Positions 1 through 8,908 of a DNA stretch of 64,000 nucleotides are shown in pieces. Origin of the DNA: an uncultured Chryseobacterium sp. (lineage in GTDB: Bacteria; Bacteroidota; Bacteroidia; Flavobacteriales; Weeksellaceae); the NCBI GenBank assembly GCA_913776245.1, contig CAJYLO010000003.1, forward strand, positions 62,001 to 126,000. Direction: 5' to 3'. Both the position numbers and the translations under genes were made by a program. A model generated the notes under the pieces. That model was not told the origin of the DNA and made no database searches. It saw only the letters and a list, made by a program, of their open reading frames with translations. Each line of letters starts with the position of its first letter. The first letter of the stretch is position 1.

Positions 1-158
1 GTCACATTATTGATAGCACCGGATAATCCGGACTCTGCAGCAGGAACAAAAAGTAGATCACCATTTTCCAAAATCGAAGTATTATGGGTTTTGCAACTTG
101 CTAAAAAAAACAGCGCAAAAATACAGCAAAAGAAATTACTTTTTAAAATTTTTCTCAT
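1..158 (-). CDS. YiiX/YebB-like lipoprotein, N-terminal part only
   Basis: The gene enters the window from the left edge on the minus strand; only the first 52 codons are visible. It starts with a lipoprotein signal: basic residues, a hydrophobic stretch and the lipobox LASC at residues 19-22. Soon after comes ENGDLLFVPAAESGLSGAI, which resembles the start of the permuted papain-like (YiiX/NlpC-P60-type) hydrolases, whose catalytic Cys and His would lie outside the window. The ATG at 158 overlaps the end of the upstream DUF1801 gene by 23 bases, which suggests co-transcription. The family call rests on one short motif and is moderate; the lipoprotein call is firmer. Confidence 0.6.
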   Translation of the reverse strand, partial: MRKILKSNFFCCIFALFFLASCKTHNTSILENGDLLFVPAAESGLSGAINNV

Positions 159-591
159 AAGACGCAATCCATTCATTAACACTAATTTTAGCACACAACT
201 CACCCATCAGCTCAAATGGAATATCTTCCATTTTTTTGAACCGAATACAGGATTTTCCCATGTCCAGTTTCTTTTGGGAATATTTTGGAAACTCGGAAAC
301 AAACCAATCCAGCAGAGTTTGATCAGAATAAATCCCCATATGATAAAACGCTACAAAATTTTTCTGAGAAGCCACACTGATGAATGGCAGCGGCGTATCT
401 TTTGCACAATGATAACCGGCGGGATAAGTTTTCATTGGCACAGCCCAGGTTACCATTCCGTATTGCATCGTCTGCTGAAAACCTTCTGGAAGATTACGAT
501 CAACTGTTTCTAATAATTTTCTGAAAGCTTCTCTTCTTTCCTCGGGAATCTGGGAAATATATTCTTCTATAGTTTTAACAAAAATCTGCAT
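136..591 (-). CDS. DUF1801 (YdhG-like) protein
   Basis: This is a 151-residue soluble protein without a signal peptide. The order of features fits the DUF1801/YdhG fold: an N-terminal helix pair (EYISQIPEERREAFRKLLE), a central YGMVTWAVP segment, the strand FISVASQKNFVAFYHMGIY and a C-terminal lysine-rich region with CIRFKKMEDIP. Members are small alpha/beta proteins often annotated as iron-chaperone-like or of unknown function, so no biochemical role can be assigned. It precedes the YiiX-like lipoprotein on the same strand with a 23-base overlap. The ATG at 591 is the only reasonable start. Confidence 0.8.
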   Translation of the reverse strand: MQIFVKTIEEYISQIPEERREAFRKLLETVDRNLPEGFQQTMQYGMVTWAVPMKTYPAGYHCAKDTPLPFISVASQKNFVAFYHMGIYSDQTLLDWFVSEFPKYSQKKLDMGKSCIRFKKMEDIPFELMGELCAKISVNEWIASYEKNFKK

Positions 592-729
592 ACAAATACT
601 TATTTAAAGGTTATCAGAAAGTTTTCGCAATTTGAAAAATTGGCGACTTGAAAATATCATAATTTACAAAATTAAGCGCCTTTGCGATTAAATAAAATCC
701 AATTATTTCAAATCAAAAATACTGATTTT

Positions 730-757
730 TTTGTTGAAAAATTAAAGCTTATTTTTG
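730..757 (+). promoter_or_regulatory. Candidate Bacteroidetes-type promoter of the aminotransferase
   Basis: TTTG at 730-733 and TATTTTTG at 750-757 match the -33 and -7 elements of the Bacteroidetes housekeeping promoter, with a spacer of 16 bases instead of the usual 17-20. It lies 20 bases before the ATG at 778 and so supports that start over the upstream in-frame TTG at 682. No transcript data; motif match only. Confidence 0.4.
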
Positions 758-777
758 TACTCCAAAGTCAAGAAATA

Positions 778-1986
778 ATGCCGAAAATATCGCAAAGAGC
801 GCAGCATATGCCTGCGTCACCCGTTAGAAAATTAGTCCCGTTCGCTACTGCTGCAAAACAGAAAGGAATCAAGGTTTATCATCTTAATATCGGCCAGCCG
901 GACATCGAAACGCCCGAAACCGCTCTGAACGCCGTAAAGAACATCGACCTGAAAGTTTTGGAATATGCCCTGTCAGAAGGAAACATTGAGTACAGAAAAG
1001 CATTGACAGACTATTATCATACTCTGGGATTTACGGATTTGACGCCTGATAATTTCATTGTGACCAACGGAGGTTCGGAAGCGCTAAATTTTGCCATCTC
1101 CACGTTGTGTGATGATGGTGATGAAATTATTATTCCTGAACCGTATTATGCCAATTATAATGGGTTTGCCGGAACATTCAACATCAATGTAGTTGCAGTT
1201 CCGTCCACTATCGATACAGGTTTTGCATTACCTTCCATAGAAGAATTTGAGAAAAAAATCACGGACAAAACAAGAGCCATCGTTGTTTGTAACCCGGGAA
1301 ACCCGACGGGTTATCTCTACTCAAGAGAAGAACTTCAGAAGCTGGCAGAGATTGCAAAAAAACACGACATTGTAATTATTTCTGATGAAGTTTACAGGGA
1401 ATATGTATATGATGGCGAAAAGCAAATTTCCATGTTTGAATTTCCTGAAGTTGCAGAAAATGTGATCGTTATCGATTCTGAATCCAAAAGATATTCGATG
1501 TGTGGCGCGAGAATCGGCTGTATGATTACCCGCTCCAGAAAAATCCATGATGCGGCTATTCTGTTCGCTCAGGCAAGGCTGAGTCCTGTTCTTCTGGGAC
1601 AGATTGCAGCGACTGCAGCGCACAAAAATGATGCTGAATATATCGCTCAAGTCAGAGAAGAATACACCAATCGCAGAAATCTTTTAGTAGATCTGCTGAA
1701 TGATATCCCGGGCGTCATCTGCCCGAAACCAAAAGGCGCATTTTACTGCGGTGTAGAGCTGCCTGTAGATGATTCTGATAAATTTGCGCAATGGCTTCTG
1801 GAAAGCTATTCCAATAACAATGAAACCGTGATGGTAGCGCCAATGGGCGGCTTCTACAGCAATCCGGAACTCGGAAAAAAACAGGTAAGAATTGCTTATG
1901 TTTTGAAACAGGAAGATCTCAGAAGAAGCGTGGAACTTCTGAAAGATGCGATAGAACAATACAGAACTGAATTTGCCTTGAACTAA
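778..1986 (+). CDS. Class I/II PLP-dependent aminotransferase (aspartate aminotransferase-like)
   Basis: The product is a 402-residue fold-type I aminotransferase, which moves an amino group between an amino acid and a 2-oxo acid in the cytoplasm. Family landmarks are present in order: YHLNIGQPDIETP near residues 34-46, NGGSEAL (97-103), NPGNPTG (172-178), SDEVY (202-206) and the PLP lysine K237 in SESKRYSMCGARIG. The start at 778 is chosen because the family begins shortly before such a motif and a promoter-like TATTTTTG sits just upstream; a TTG at 682 would add 32 unlikely residues. The substrate cannot be told from sequence; aspartate is the common label for this subgroup. It stands alone and ends at a hairpin at 2013-2073. 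Confidence 0.88.
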   Translation: MPKISQRAQHMPASPVRKLVPFATAAKQKGIKVYHLNIGQPDIETPETALNAVKNIDLKVLEYALSEGNIEYRKALTDYYHTLGFTDLTPDNFIVTNGGSEALNFAISTLCDDGDEIIIPEPYYANYNGFAGTFNINVVAVPSTIDTGFALPSIEEFEKKITDKTRAIVVCNPGNPTGYLYSREELQKLAEIAKKHDIVIISDEVYREYVYDGEKQISMFEFPEVAENVIVIDSESKRYSMCGARIGCMITRSRKIHDAAILFAQARLSPVLLGQIAATAAHKNDAEYIAQVREEYTNRRNLLVDLLNDIPGVICPKPKGAFYCGVELPVDDSDKFAQWLLESYSNNNETVMVAPMGGFYSNPELGKKQVRIAYVLKQEDLRRSVELLKDAIEQYRTEFALN

Positions 1987-2012
1987 TCAGCAAGACAGTT
2001 TACTCACAATAG

Positions 2013-2073
2013 CCACATAGAATCGTTTTGAAAATCTATTTAAAAATTAAAGTTTCTATGTGGTTTTATTTTT
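2013..2073 (+). terminator. Long-stem terminator after the aminotransferase
   Basis: CCACATAGAA (2013-2022) pairs perfectly with TTCTATGTGG (2054-2063) across a loop of 31 bases and is followed by TTTTATTTTT. The 10-pair stem with a T tract fits an intrinsic terminator. The loop is longer than usual, so it could also be a dispersed palindromic repeat used as a terminator. Confidence 0.6.
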
Positions 2074-2102
2074 AAATTTATACCAATCATAAATCCAATA
2101 AG

Positions 2103-2546
2103 ATGAAATTACTAAAATCCGGCCTGATACTGTCTGTATTTGCCATTTTTCTTATCAGCTGCAAAACGGTTGCGCAGAATTCCAATATCAAATCTATTTC
2201 CTATACCAATACATACGGAAGAGGCGGAATGACATCTGTAACAGCCACTAAAGATTCTATTGAAACAACGGGAAGAGGCGGCAGAATGACCGATTTTCCG
2301 AATTATTCAAAAAAAATAACTGCCAATGACTGGAACAGTCTCACTGCCGGTCTTGACCTGAAAATGCTCAGCCAGACAAAAAGCGGTGAAAGAAAAGGTG
2401 TTTATGATGGTCACGATGAGATCTTCCGTATTGTAACAGCAGATAAGGAATATGAAATTTTCAACGCATCCGGAGATACTCAGAACTACAAACAACTGGA
2501 AAAGCTTAAAACAAAACTGACCGCATTAACTGCAAAGTACAAGTAA
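2103..2546 (+). CDS. Small lipoprotein of unknown function
   Basis: The 147-residue product begins with a lipoprotein signal (MKLLKSGLILSVFAIFLISC) whose lipobox cysteine is residue 20, so it is likely anchored in the outer membrane or periplasm. The mature part contains two GRGGxMT segments (near residues 39-45 and 57-63) and a C-terminal region, YEIFNASGDTQNYKQLEKLK, typical of small Bacteroidota periplasmic lipoproteins. I do not recognise a characterised family. The stop is one base before the murB start, so the two are probably co-transcribed, although nothing here ties the protein to cell-wall synthesis. Confidence 0.75.
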   Translation: MKLLKSGLILSVFAIFLISCKTVAQNSNIKSISYTNTYGRGGMTSVTATKDSIETTGRGGRMTDFPNYSKKITANDWNSLTAGLDLKMLSQTKSGERKGVYDGHDEIFRIVTADKEYEIFNASGDTQNYKQLEKLKTKLTALTAKYK

Positions 2547-2547
2547 A

Positions 2548-3561
2548 ATGCAGGAAAACATTTCCCTAAAATCCTACAACACTTTTGGTGTTGATGTTCA
2601 TTCGAAATATTTCGCCGAAGTCCGTTCCGTTGAAGAATTAATTGAAACACTCAAATTCTCAAACTTTCAAACTCTCCCACTCCTTTTTCTGGGCGGTGGA
2701 AGTAATATTCTGCTGACCAGAGATTTTGAAGGAGTTGCCATTCATCTTAATCTGAAGGGCATCCGTGAAGAAATCATTAATGAAAATGAAGTTTTAGTAA
2801 CCGCAAATGCTGGAGAAAACTGGCATCAGTTTGTGATGTATTGTTTAGACAAGAATTATGGCGGGCTGGAAAACCTTTCATTGATTCCCGGAAATGTCGG
2901 CACTTCTCCGATGCAGAATATCGGCGCTTACGGAACCGAGATCAAAGATGTTTTCGAGAGCTGTAAAGTTCTGAATCTGGATAACTTTAAAATTGAAACT
3001 TTTAACTCAGAAAAATGCCGGTTCGGTTACAGAGATTCGATTTTCAAACAGGAGGGGAAAGGTAAATTTGTGATCCTGGAAGTGACATTCCGGCTGACCA
3101 GAAACACTCATAAAATCAATGTAGAATACGGGGCGATTCAATCAGAATTGGAGAAAATGGGAATCATTAATCCAACTATTCAGGATGTTTCCAAAGCCGT
3201 CATCAGCATCAGGCAAAGCAAATTACCTGATCCTAAAATCATCGGCAATGCCGGAAGTTTTTTTAAAAATCCGACCATTCCTTTATCGCAATATCAAGAT
3301 TTACAAAAACAATTCGAGAATATCCCGGGTTATCCGAATGGCGATTTTGTGAAAGTTCCCGCTGGCTGGCTGATAGAACAGGCTGGCTGGAAAGGTAAGC
3401 AGATCGGAAATACTGCTTCACATACATTGCAGGCTTTGGTTATCATCAATGCAACAGGACAGGCAACAGGACAGGAAATCTTTGATTTTTCTACGATGAT
3501 CATTGATTCGGTCAAAGAAAAATTCGGGATAGAGTTGGAACGGGAAGTTAATATTGTGTAG
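2548..3561 (+). CDS. murB: UDP-N-acetylmuramate dehydrogenase MurB
   Basis: The 337-residue flavoprotein reduces UDP-GlcNAc-enolpyruvate to UDP-MurNAc with NADPH, an early step of peptidoglycan synthesis. The FAD-binding domain starts with LKSYNTFGVDV and has the signature LGGGSNILLTRDF near residues 48-60. The SLIPGNVGTSPMQNIGAYG stretch and the conserved RxSKLPDP follow, with the catalytic serine in GNAGSFFKNP near 229-238 and the second acidic region close to the C-terminus (ELEREV). The length fits type I MurB. The lipoprotein gene ends one base upstream and proC follows after 42 bases. Confidence 0.95.
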   Translation: MQENISLKSYNTFGVDVHSKYFAEVRSVEELIETLKFSNFQTLPLLFLGGGSNILLTRDFEGVAIHLNLKGIREEIINENEVLVTANAGENWHQFVMYCLDKNYGGLENLSLIPGNVGTSPMQNIGAYGTEIKDVFESCKVLNLDNFKIETFNSEKCRFGYRDSIFKQEGKGKFVILEVTFRLTRNTHKINVEYGAIQSELEKMGIINPTIQDVSKAVISIRQSKLPDPKIIGNAGSFFKNPTIPLSQYQDLQKQFENIPGYPNGDFVKVPAGWLIEQAGWKGKQIGNTASHTLQALVIINATGQATGQEIFDFSTMIIDSVKEKFGIELEREVNIV

Positions 3562-3603
3562 AGATTATTTAGACGAAAAGCATTAAAATTTTAAAAAACA
3601 CCA

Positions 3604-4407
3604 ATGAAAATAGCAGTTCTCGGCGCAGGAAATATGGGATTATCCTTTTCAAAATCGTTTTTGAAATATGAATTGATAAAGCCACAAAACCTGCATCTGA
3701 TCACCAGGAATCAAAGCAAAACAGAAAAAATAAAATCAATTTTTCCAGATTCGGAAATTTCGTCTTTTGAAGAAGTGAAAGATTTGGAAGCAGACTTGAT
3801 TATCATTGCTGTAAAACCTCAGGATTTTGCTTTTGTTGCCCAAAATCTAAATTTTAGAATTTCTGAAAAATCTTTGGTTTTATCCATAATGGCCGGAATT
3901 TCTATTGAGAACATTCAAACATTGCTCAATCACAAATTTGTCGTAAGAGCAATGCCCAACGCTCCTACTCTTCTGGGAATGGGAATCACCGGTTATACCG
4001 CAGCAGAAGGAATTTCTTTCAATCAGTTGATTAATATAGAACGATTACTGAATTCTACAGGACGTTCTGTTTATCTGGAAGACGAAAGTCTTCTGGATGC
4101 TGTTACTGCACTTTCCGGAAGTGGTCCGGCGTATTTCTATTATATCATCGATGCGATGATAAAAGCTGGAACAGAAATGGGAATTGACGAAAATCTTTCA
4201 AAACTATTCGTGAAACAGACCATGCTGGGCGCTTACCATCTCATCAACAATTCGGATAAATCCCTGGAAGAACTGATAAAAGATGTGGCTTCAAAAGGTG
4301 GCACAACGGAAGCTGCTTTGAAAACTTTTGAGGAGAATCAACTTAAATCTATTTTACAACAAGGAATTTTAGCGGCGGAAAACCGGGCGAGAGAATTAAA
4401 TTCATAA
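3604..4407 (+). CDS. proC: Pyrroline-5-carboxylate reductase ProC
   Basis: The 267-residue enzyme carries out the last step of proline synthesis, NAD(P)H-dependent reduction of pyrroline-5-carboxylate. The Rossmann motif GAGNMG is at residues 7-12, the VRAMPNAP segment follows near residues 118-125, and the family signature ALSGSGPAYFYYIIDAM with the downstream GGTTEAAL loop marks the dimerisation domain. No signal peptide. The length is normal for the family. The next gene, an acetyltransferase, starts only 2 bases after the stop, which indicates an operon. Confidence 0.95.
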   Translation: MKIAVLGAGNMGLSFSKSFLKYELIKPQNLHLITRNQSKTEKIKSIFPDSEISSFEEVKDLEADLIIIAVKPQDFAFVAQNLNFRISEKSLVLSIMAGISIENIQTLLNHKFVVRAMPNAPTLLGMGITGYTAAEGISFNQLINIERLLNSTGRSVYLEDESLLDAVTALSGSGPAYFYYIIDAMIKAGTEMGIDENLSKLFVKQTMLGAYHLINNSDKSLEELIKDVASKGGTTEAALKTFEENQLKSILQQGILAAENRARELNS

Positions 4408-4409
4408 CA

Positions 4410-4841
4410 ATGGACAATCAGCAAGATTTTTATATTTCTACCGATAAATCCAAAATGGATATAGAAATCATTCACAGGTATTTATCCGAAGAATCTTATT
4501 GGGCGAAAGGAATTCCAAAAGAAATAGTAGAAAAATCCATTGCCAATTCGTTTTGTTTTGGCGTGTTTTATCAGGACAGACAAATCGGGTTTGCCAAGGT
4601 CATTACAGATTTTACAACGATTGCTTATTTGGGTGATGTCTTTATCCTGAACGAATTTCGGGGTCTTGGTCTTTCAAAATTACTGATGGAAACCATTATG
4701 AATCATCCCGAATTACAAGGCTTAAGAAGATGGATCCTGTTAACAGCAGATGCACACGAACTCTACAAAAAATTCGGTTGGGATAACATCAAAGACCCTG
4801 CAAGATGGATGGAAGTTCACACTAAAAATCCCTATCAATAA
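4410..4841 (+). CDS. GNAT-family N-acetyltransferase
   Basis: The 143-residue protein has the GNAT core. The substrate-side helix region contains SIANSFCFGVFY, the beta4 strand is GFAKVITDFTTIAYLGDVFI, and the acetyl-CoA loop is RGLGLSKLLM (a variant of RGxGxG/A). The C-terminal AHELYKKFGW is also typical. It should transfer an acetyl group from acetyl-CoA; the acceptor is unknown. It follows proC with a 2-base gap. Its last 20 bases overlap the end of the convergent VanZ-like gene. Confidence 0.85.
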   Translation: MDNQQDFYISTDKSKMDIEIIHRYLSEESYWAKGIPKEIVEKSIANSFCFGVFYQDRQIGFAKVITDFTTIAYLGDVFILNEFRGLGLSKLLMETIMNHPELQGLRRWILLTADAHELYKKFGWDNIKDPARWMEVHTKNPYQ

Positions 4842-5250
4842 TTATTCGGTTTAGCCATCTATAGATTCCGAATCCGATGGCAACACCAGCTGTATTCAGG
4901 ATGATATCATCAATATCAAAAACACCTAATCTGGTAAAATACTGAAAACTTTCTATGATGATAATTGCAGAAATAAAATTAATCATCAGTTTTCTGAAAT
5001 GTTTCAAATCAGAAATTACGATTCCCAAGAAGCCAAACGGAACAAACATTATAACATTCCCAAAAACATTAATAACAATGGTTTTCCACTGAATTGTTTC
5101 TTTGATGAAACCTGCTGTAGAAACCATCGGAACTAAGCGGACAATATTAAAATCATAAGGCGTTCTGCCAAATCCGAAAAACATCAGATACAGTATAAAC
5201 AAGATATAAAAAGGAATCAAAGTCCTATAAATTTTACAGAAAACAGCCAA
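4822..5250 (-). CDS. VanZ-like membrane protein
   Basis: The 142-residue protein has four predicted membrane spans: YRTLIPFYILFILYLMFFGF, the stretch around VINVFGNVIMFVPFGFLGIV, LMINFISAIIIIESFQYF and NTAGVAIGFGIY. The NVIMFVPFGFL and DIDDIILNTAGVAIG segments are signatures of the VanZ family. VanZ of enterococci gives modest teicoplanin resistance, but most family members, including Bacteroidota ones, have no known function, so no resistance is claimed. It converges on the acetyltransferase gene and overlaps it by 20 bases. Confidence 0.8.
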   Translation of the reverse strand: MAVFCKIYRTLIPFYILFILYLMFFGFGRTPYDFNIVRLVPMVSTAGFIKETIQWKTIVINVFGNVIMFVPFGFLGIVISDLKHFRKLMINFISAIIIIESFQYFTRLGVFDIDDIILNTAGVAIGFGIYRWLNRIIIDRDF

Positions 5251-5351
5251 TATTTTTCCTTTTTCAAAATCAGCAGGTTAGAAAAATCTGGCACAAAGAT
5301 AGCTTGATAATCTGTATTAAATTTCTTATATTCGTTTTGAGATAACATTCT

Positions 5352-7556
5352 ATGATGATTTACGATCTGGAGAAGGAAAACAAGGAAATCCTTGCAAGAT
5401 ATAAAGACCTAATTACCAATACTTACCGGACGCTTGATGAGGAACAGAACAAGCTCATCAGAAAAGCGTTTGACATTGCTCTGGACGCACATAAAGACCA
5501 GCGCAGGAAAACAGGTGAGCCATACATCTATCACCCGATAGAAGTCGCCAAAATAGTGGCCAATGAAATCGGTCTTGGTGCCACCAGCATTGCGTGTGCT
5601 TTGCTGCACGATGTAATAGAAGATTCTGAATATACTTATGAAGATCTCAAAAAAATCTTTGGAAAAAATATTGCGGATATTGTAAACGGTCTCACCAAAA
5701 TATCCGTGATGAACCAGCAGAATATTTCAGTTCAGTCAGAAAATTACCGGAAATTATTGCTAACACTTTCCGAAGATTTCCGTGTGATTCTCATCAAGAT
5801 TGCAGACCGTCTTCACAATATGAGAACGCTGGAAAGTATGCATCCCGTGAAGCAGAAAAAAATTGCTGCTGAGACAGCATACATCTACGCACCTTTGGCT
5901 CACAGGTTTGGCTTATATTCCATCAAATCAGAATTAGAAGATCTTTCCCTGAAATATAACAATCCTGATGTTTATAATGAAATCCTGAACAAATTGGAAG
6001 TGGCAAAAGAAGGCCGTGAAAAATATGTAGAGGAATTCAAAAAAGAAGTTTCCGAGCAGCTGAAAGAGGAAAACCTGAACTTCACAATCAAAGGACGGGC
6101 AAAAGCCATCAGCTCAATCTACAGGAAAATGCTGAAGCAGAACGTGACCTTCGAGGAAGTTTATGATAACTATGCCATCAGGATCATTTATAAATCTGAC
6201 CCCAAGAACGAAAAATTCCTGGCGTGGAAAATTTACTCTATCGTAACGGATCTTTATCAAAGCAATCCTTCCCGAATGCGCGACTGGATCTCCCAACCGA
6301 GATCTACAGGTTATGAAAGCTTACATCTTACCGTGATGGGCCCGGACAAAAAGTGGATTGAGGTACAGATCCGTTCCGAGAGAATGGATGACATCGCAGA
6401 AAAAGGTGTTGCTGCACACTATAAATACAAAGAAGGCTACCGAAAAAACAGTGATGACCAGCGATTTGAAAGCTGGGTTTCGGAAATCCGTGAGGTTTTG
6501 GAACAGCAGCAGAATCTTTCCACATCGGAACTTCTGGATAACATCAAACTCAACCTTTATTCAAAAGAGGTATTTGTTTTTACGCCAAAAGGTGAGATCA
6601 AAATTCTGCCAACCGGTGCTACAGCTTTGGATTTTGCTTTTTCGGTTCACACAGATCTGGGAATGAAATGTCTGGGCGCAAAAATCAACGGAAAATTGGT
6701 TCCGATCAGCTATGTACTTCAGAATGGTGACCAGATAGATATTCTTTCATCACAAAATCAGAAACCGAAAGCCGACTGGCTGGAGTTTGTAGTCACTTCC
6801 AAAGCGAAGTCGAAAATTAAAAACATCCTTAATTCTGAAAAAAATCAGAATACTGCCGAAGGAAAGGAAATTCTCCAGAGAAAAATGCGCCACGCCAAGC
6901 TGAATTTCAGTGAGGAAGAAGTGAACGGACTGCAAAAATTCCTCAACCTGAAAACGTCTCAGGATCTGTTCCTTGGTTTTCAGAACGGCACATTTGACAT
7001 CGGCGATATCAAAAGATATTCTGACAAAAAAGGGATTCTCAGTAACATCCTGAACCGTTTCCGAAAATCTTCCAATAAAGAAGAATATGTAGAAAAGGTA
7101 GACTCTAATCTGGATATGATTGTCTTCGGCAAGGATGAGGAGAAACTCAACTACACTTTTGCCAAATGCTGTACGGTGATTCCCGGCGATAAAATTTTCG
7201 GGTTTATAACCATTTCGGACGGAATCAAAGTTCATAATGACAATTGTCCTAACGCTATTAATCTTAGAGCCAACTATGATTACCGCGTGCTGCAGGCGAA
7301 ATGGGTGAATGCGGAAAGCTTCAAGAACAGAATCAAGATCGAAATTGAAGGTCTGGACAGAATGGGAATGATTAATGATATTACCGCTGTCATCAGTAAT
7401 AATATGAGTATGGATATGAAAAGTATGAGCATTGCTTCCAATGATGGTATTTTCACCGGTAATATCAATCTGGAAGTCAAGAATAAGAGTCAGCTGGAAG
7501 AAACATTTAAACAATTGAAAGCGATCAACGGAGTGTCTAAAGTTAAACGGGTTTAG
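5352..7556 (+). CDS. Bifunctional (p)ppGpp synthetase/hydrolase (Rsh)
   Basis: The 734-residue RelA/SpoT homologue makes and degrades (p)ppGpp in the stringent response. The HD hydrolase domain (about residues 25-200) retains HxxRR-like DQRRKTGEPYIYHP and the HD pair in LLHDVIEDSE. The synthetase domain (about 240-370) retains RDWISQPRSTGYESLHLTV and IEVQIRS. A TGS domain begins near 400 (VFVFTPKGEIKILPTGATALDF), followed by a zinc-finger-type linker with CCTVIPGD and a C-terminal ACT domain. Both active centres look intact, so it is probably bifunctional and the main alarmone enzyme. nhaA begins on the base after its stop codon. Confidence 0.93.
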   Translation: MMIYDLEKENKEILARYKDLITNTYRTLDEEQNKLIRKAFDIALDAHKDQRRKTGEPYIYHPIEVAKIVANEIGLGATSIACALLHDVIEDSEYTYEDLKKIFGKNIADIVNGLTKISVMNQQNISVQSENYRKLLLTLSEDFRVILIKIADRLHNMRTLESMHPVKQKKIAAETAYIYAPLAHRFGLYSIKSELEDLSLKYNNPDVYNEILNKLEVAKEGREKYVEEFKKEVSEQLKEENLNFTIKGRAKAISSIYRKMLKQNVTFEEVYDNYAIRIIYKSDPKNEKFLAWKIYSIVTDLYQSNPSRMRDWISQPRSTGYESLHLTVMGPDKKWIEVQIRSERMDDIAEKGVAAHYKYKEGYRKNSDDQRFESWVSEIREVLEQQQNLSTSELLDNIKLNLYSKEVFVFTPKGEIKILPTGATALDFAFSVHTDLGMKCLGAKINGKLVPISYVLQNGDQIDILSSQNQKPKADWLEFVVTSKAKSKIKNILNSEKNQNTAEGKEILQRKMRHAKLNFSEEEVNGLQKFLNLKTSQDLFLGFQNGTFDIGDIKRYSDKKGILSNILNRFRKSSNKEEYVEKVDSNLDMIVFGKDEEKLNYTFAKCCTVIPGDKIFGFITISDGIKVHNDNCPNAINLRANYDYRVLQAKWVNAESFKNRIKIEIEGLDRMGMINDITAVISNNMSMDMKSMSIASNDGIFTGNINLEVKNKSQLEETFKQLKAINGVSKVKRV

Positions 7557-8726
7557 ATGGAATTATCAAAATACTTTCAGAAATTTTTCCATAGCAGCAA
7601 GACTTCAGGAATCCTTCTTATTCTGTGCGTTTTTTTATCGTTAGTCATTGCCAACACTTCTTCAGCAGAAGGTTTTCAGAATTTTTTGGATACCAAAATA
7701 GGGACAGAGATTTTTCAACTGAATTATTCTTTGTCAGTGTGGATCAATGACGGTTTAATGGCGGTTTTCTTCCTGTTAGTGGGATTGGAAATCAAACGGG
7801 AATTGGTAGAAGGCGAACTATCCGACATCAAAAAAGCCAGCCTTCCCATTTTTGCAGCAATTGGTGGAATGCTGATTCCTGCGCTGATTTTTATAGCTTT
7901 CAATCACAGTACTGATTATAAAAACGGCTGGGCTATTCCAATGGCGACTGATATCGCTTTTTCATTGGCCATTATTTCTTTGCTGGGCAAAAGTGTTCCT
8001 AATTCATTAAAAATATTCCTAAGTGCGTTGGCTATTGTGGATGATCTGGGCGCTATCATTGTCATCGCATTATTTTATACCGATTCTATTGATTGGCTCT
8101 CACTCGGGATTTGTGGCGGAATCACACTTTTACTGGTAATCCTTAATAAACTAAAGGTAACGGGAATTATTTTCTATTTGATTCCGGGATTATTTCTTTG
8201 GTATTTTATGCATCATTCCGGTATTCACGCGACTATTGCCGGTGTCATACTGGCATTTACGATTCCGACAAATGTCTCTGATACTGAGATTTCGCCATTG
8301 GAAAAATTGGAAGAACATCTTCACATTCCAGTAAGCTTTTTCATAATGCCGATTTTTGCCTTGGCCAATACCAATATAACTTTTCAAGCTGAAGTTTTGG
8401 ATCATTTTGTAAGTCCGCTGAGTCTGGGAATTATTTTAGGGTTGTTTGCCGGAAAAGTATTGGGAATCAATCTTTTTTCTTTTTTAGCAATTAGATTTAA
8501 ATTAGGCGAATTACCTGCTTTTTCGGCTTGGAAAGAAATGATTGGCGTCGGTTTTCTGGCGGGAATTGGGTTTACGATGTCCATTTTCGTATCGCTTCTG
8601 GCATTTCCGGGAAATATAGAAAATCAGGATATTTCTAAAATCAGCATTTTGTTTGCTTCGGTTTTATCAGGATTTGTAGGATTCATCATTCTAAAAACTA
8701 AAAAGAAAAGTTCAGAAGCAGTTTGA
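7557..8726 (+). CDS. nhaA: Na+/H+ antiporter NhaA
   Basis: The 389-residue inner-membrane protein exchanges Na+ for H+ and contributes to pH and sodium homeostasis. It has the pattern of about 12 spans and the key residues of the family: the adjacent aspartates D162 and D163 in AIVDDLGAIIVIALFY, the TDIAF motif at 131-135 and the late-span segment GIGFTMSIFVSLLAF. The length agrees with E. coli NhaA. The ATG directly follows the Rsh stop codon, so translation of the two is likely coupled. After the gene comes a 182-base gap with a palindromic repeat. Confidence 0.94.
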   Translation: MELSKYFQKFFHSSKTSGILLILCVFLSLVIANTSSAEGFQNFLDTKIGTEIFQLNYSLSVWINDGLMAVFFLLVGLEIKRELVEGELSDIKKASLPIFAAIGGMLIPALIFIAFNHSTDYKNGWAIPMATDIAFSLAIISLLGKSVPNSLKIFLSALAIVDDLGAIIVIALFYTDSIDWLSLGICGGITLLLVILNKLKVTGIIFYLIPGLFLWYFMHHSGIHATIAGVILAFTIPTNVSDTEISPLEKLEEHLHIPVSFFIMPIFALANTNITFQAEVLDHFVSPLSLGIILGLFAGKVLGINLFSFLAIRFKLGELPAFSAWKEMIGVGFLAGIGFTMSIFVSLLAFPGNIENQDISKISILFASVLSGFVGFIILKTKKKSSEAV

Positions 8727-8780
8727 ATTTAATTTCAATTAATTTTATAGGAATTATCGGACGTTCATCCTTATATATTT

Positions 8781-8850
8781 TCTCACAAATAAAGCAAATT
8801 TTGCAGATTTAATGATATAATCATCTGCTGGATTTGCAAACTCAGCGAGA
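8781..8850. repeat. Dispersed imperfect palindrome, copy A (TCTCRCARAT family)
   Basis: TCTCACAAAT near the left end is mirrored by CAGCGAGA at the right end, with GCAGATTTAATGAT and ATCATCTGC pairing in the middle. The same family occurs at 35392-35444 and 47032-47073. It fills the 182-base gap between nhaA and the convergent YihY gene and may act as a bidirectional terminator. No coding potential seen. Confidence 0.5.
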
Positions 8851-8908
8851 ATATTTCCATATAAATTTAAACTTGCTATTATCTAATTAAAGTTATTTTT
8901 ACAAATCT

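Noticed and set aside
10-513. Plus-strand frame of 167 codons over the DUF1801 gene
   Set aside because: It is antisense to two genes with recognisable families and has no family features itself.
4822-5250. Teicoplanin resistance by VanZ
   Set aside because: VanZ-like proteins are widespread without van genes; no other van gene is present.
6750-7514. Minus-strand frame of 254 codons within the Rsh gene
   Set aside because: It mirrors the coding of a long, well-supported gene; the residues show no domain and are rich in Ile/Phe as expected from the complement of this composition.
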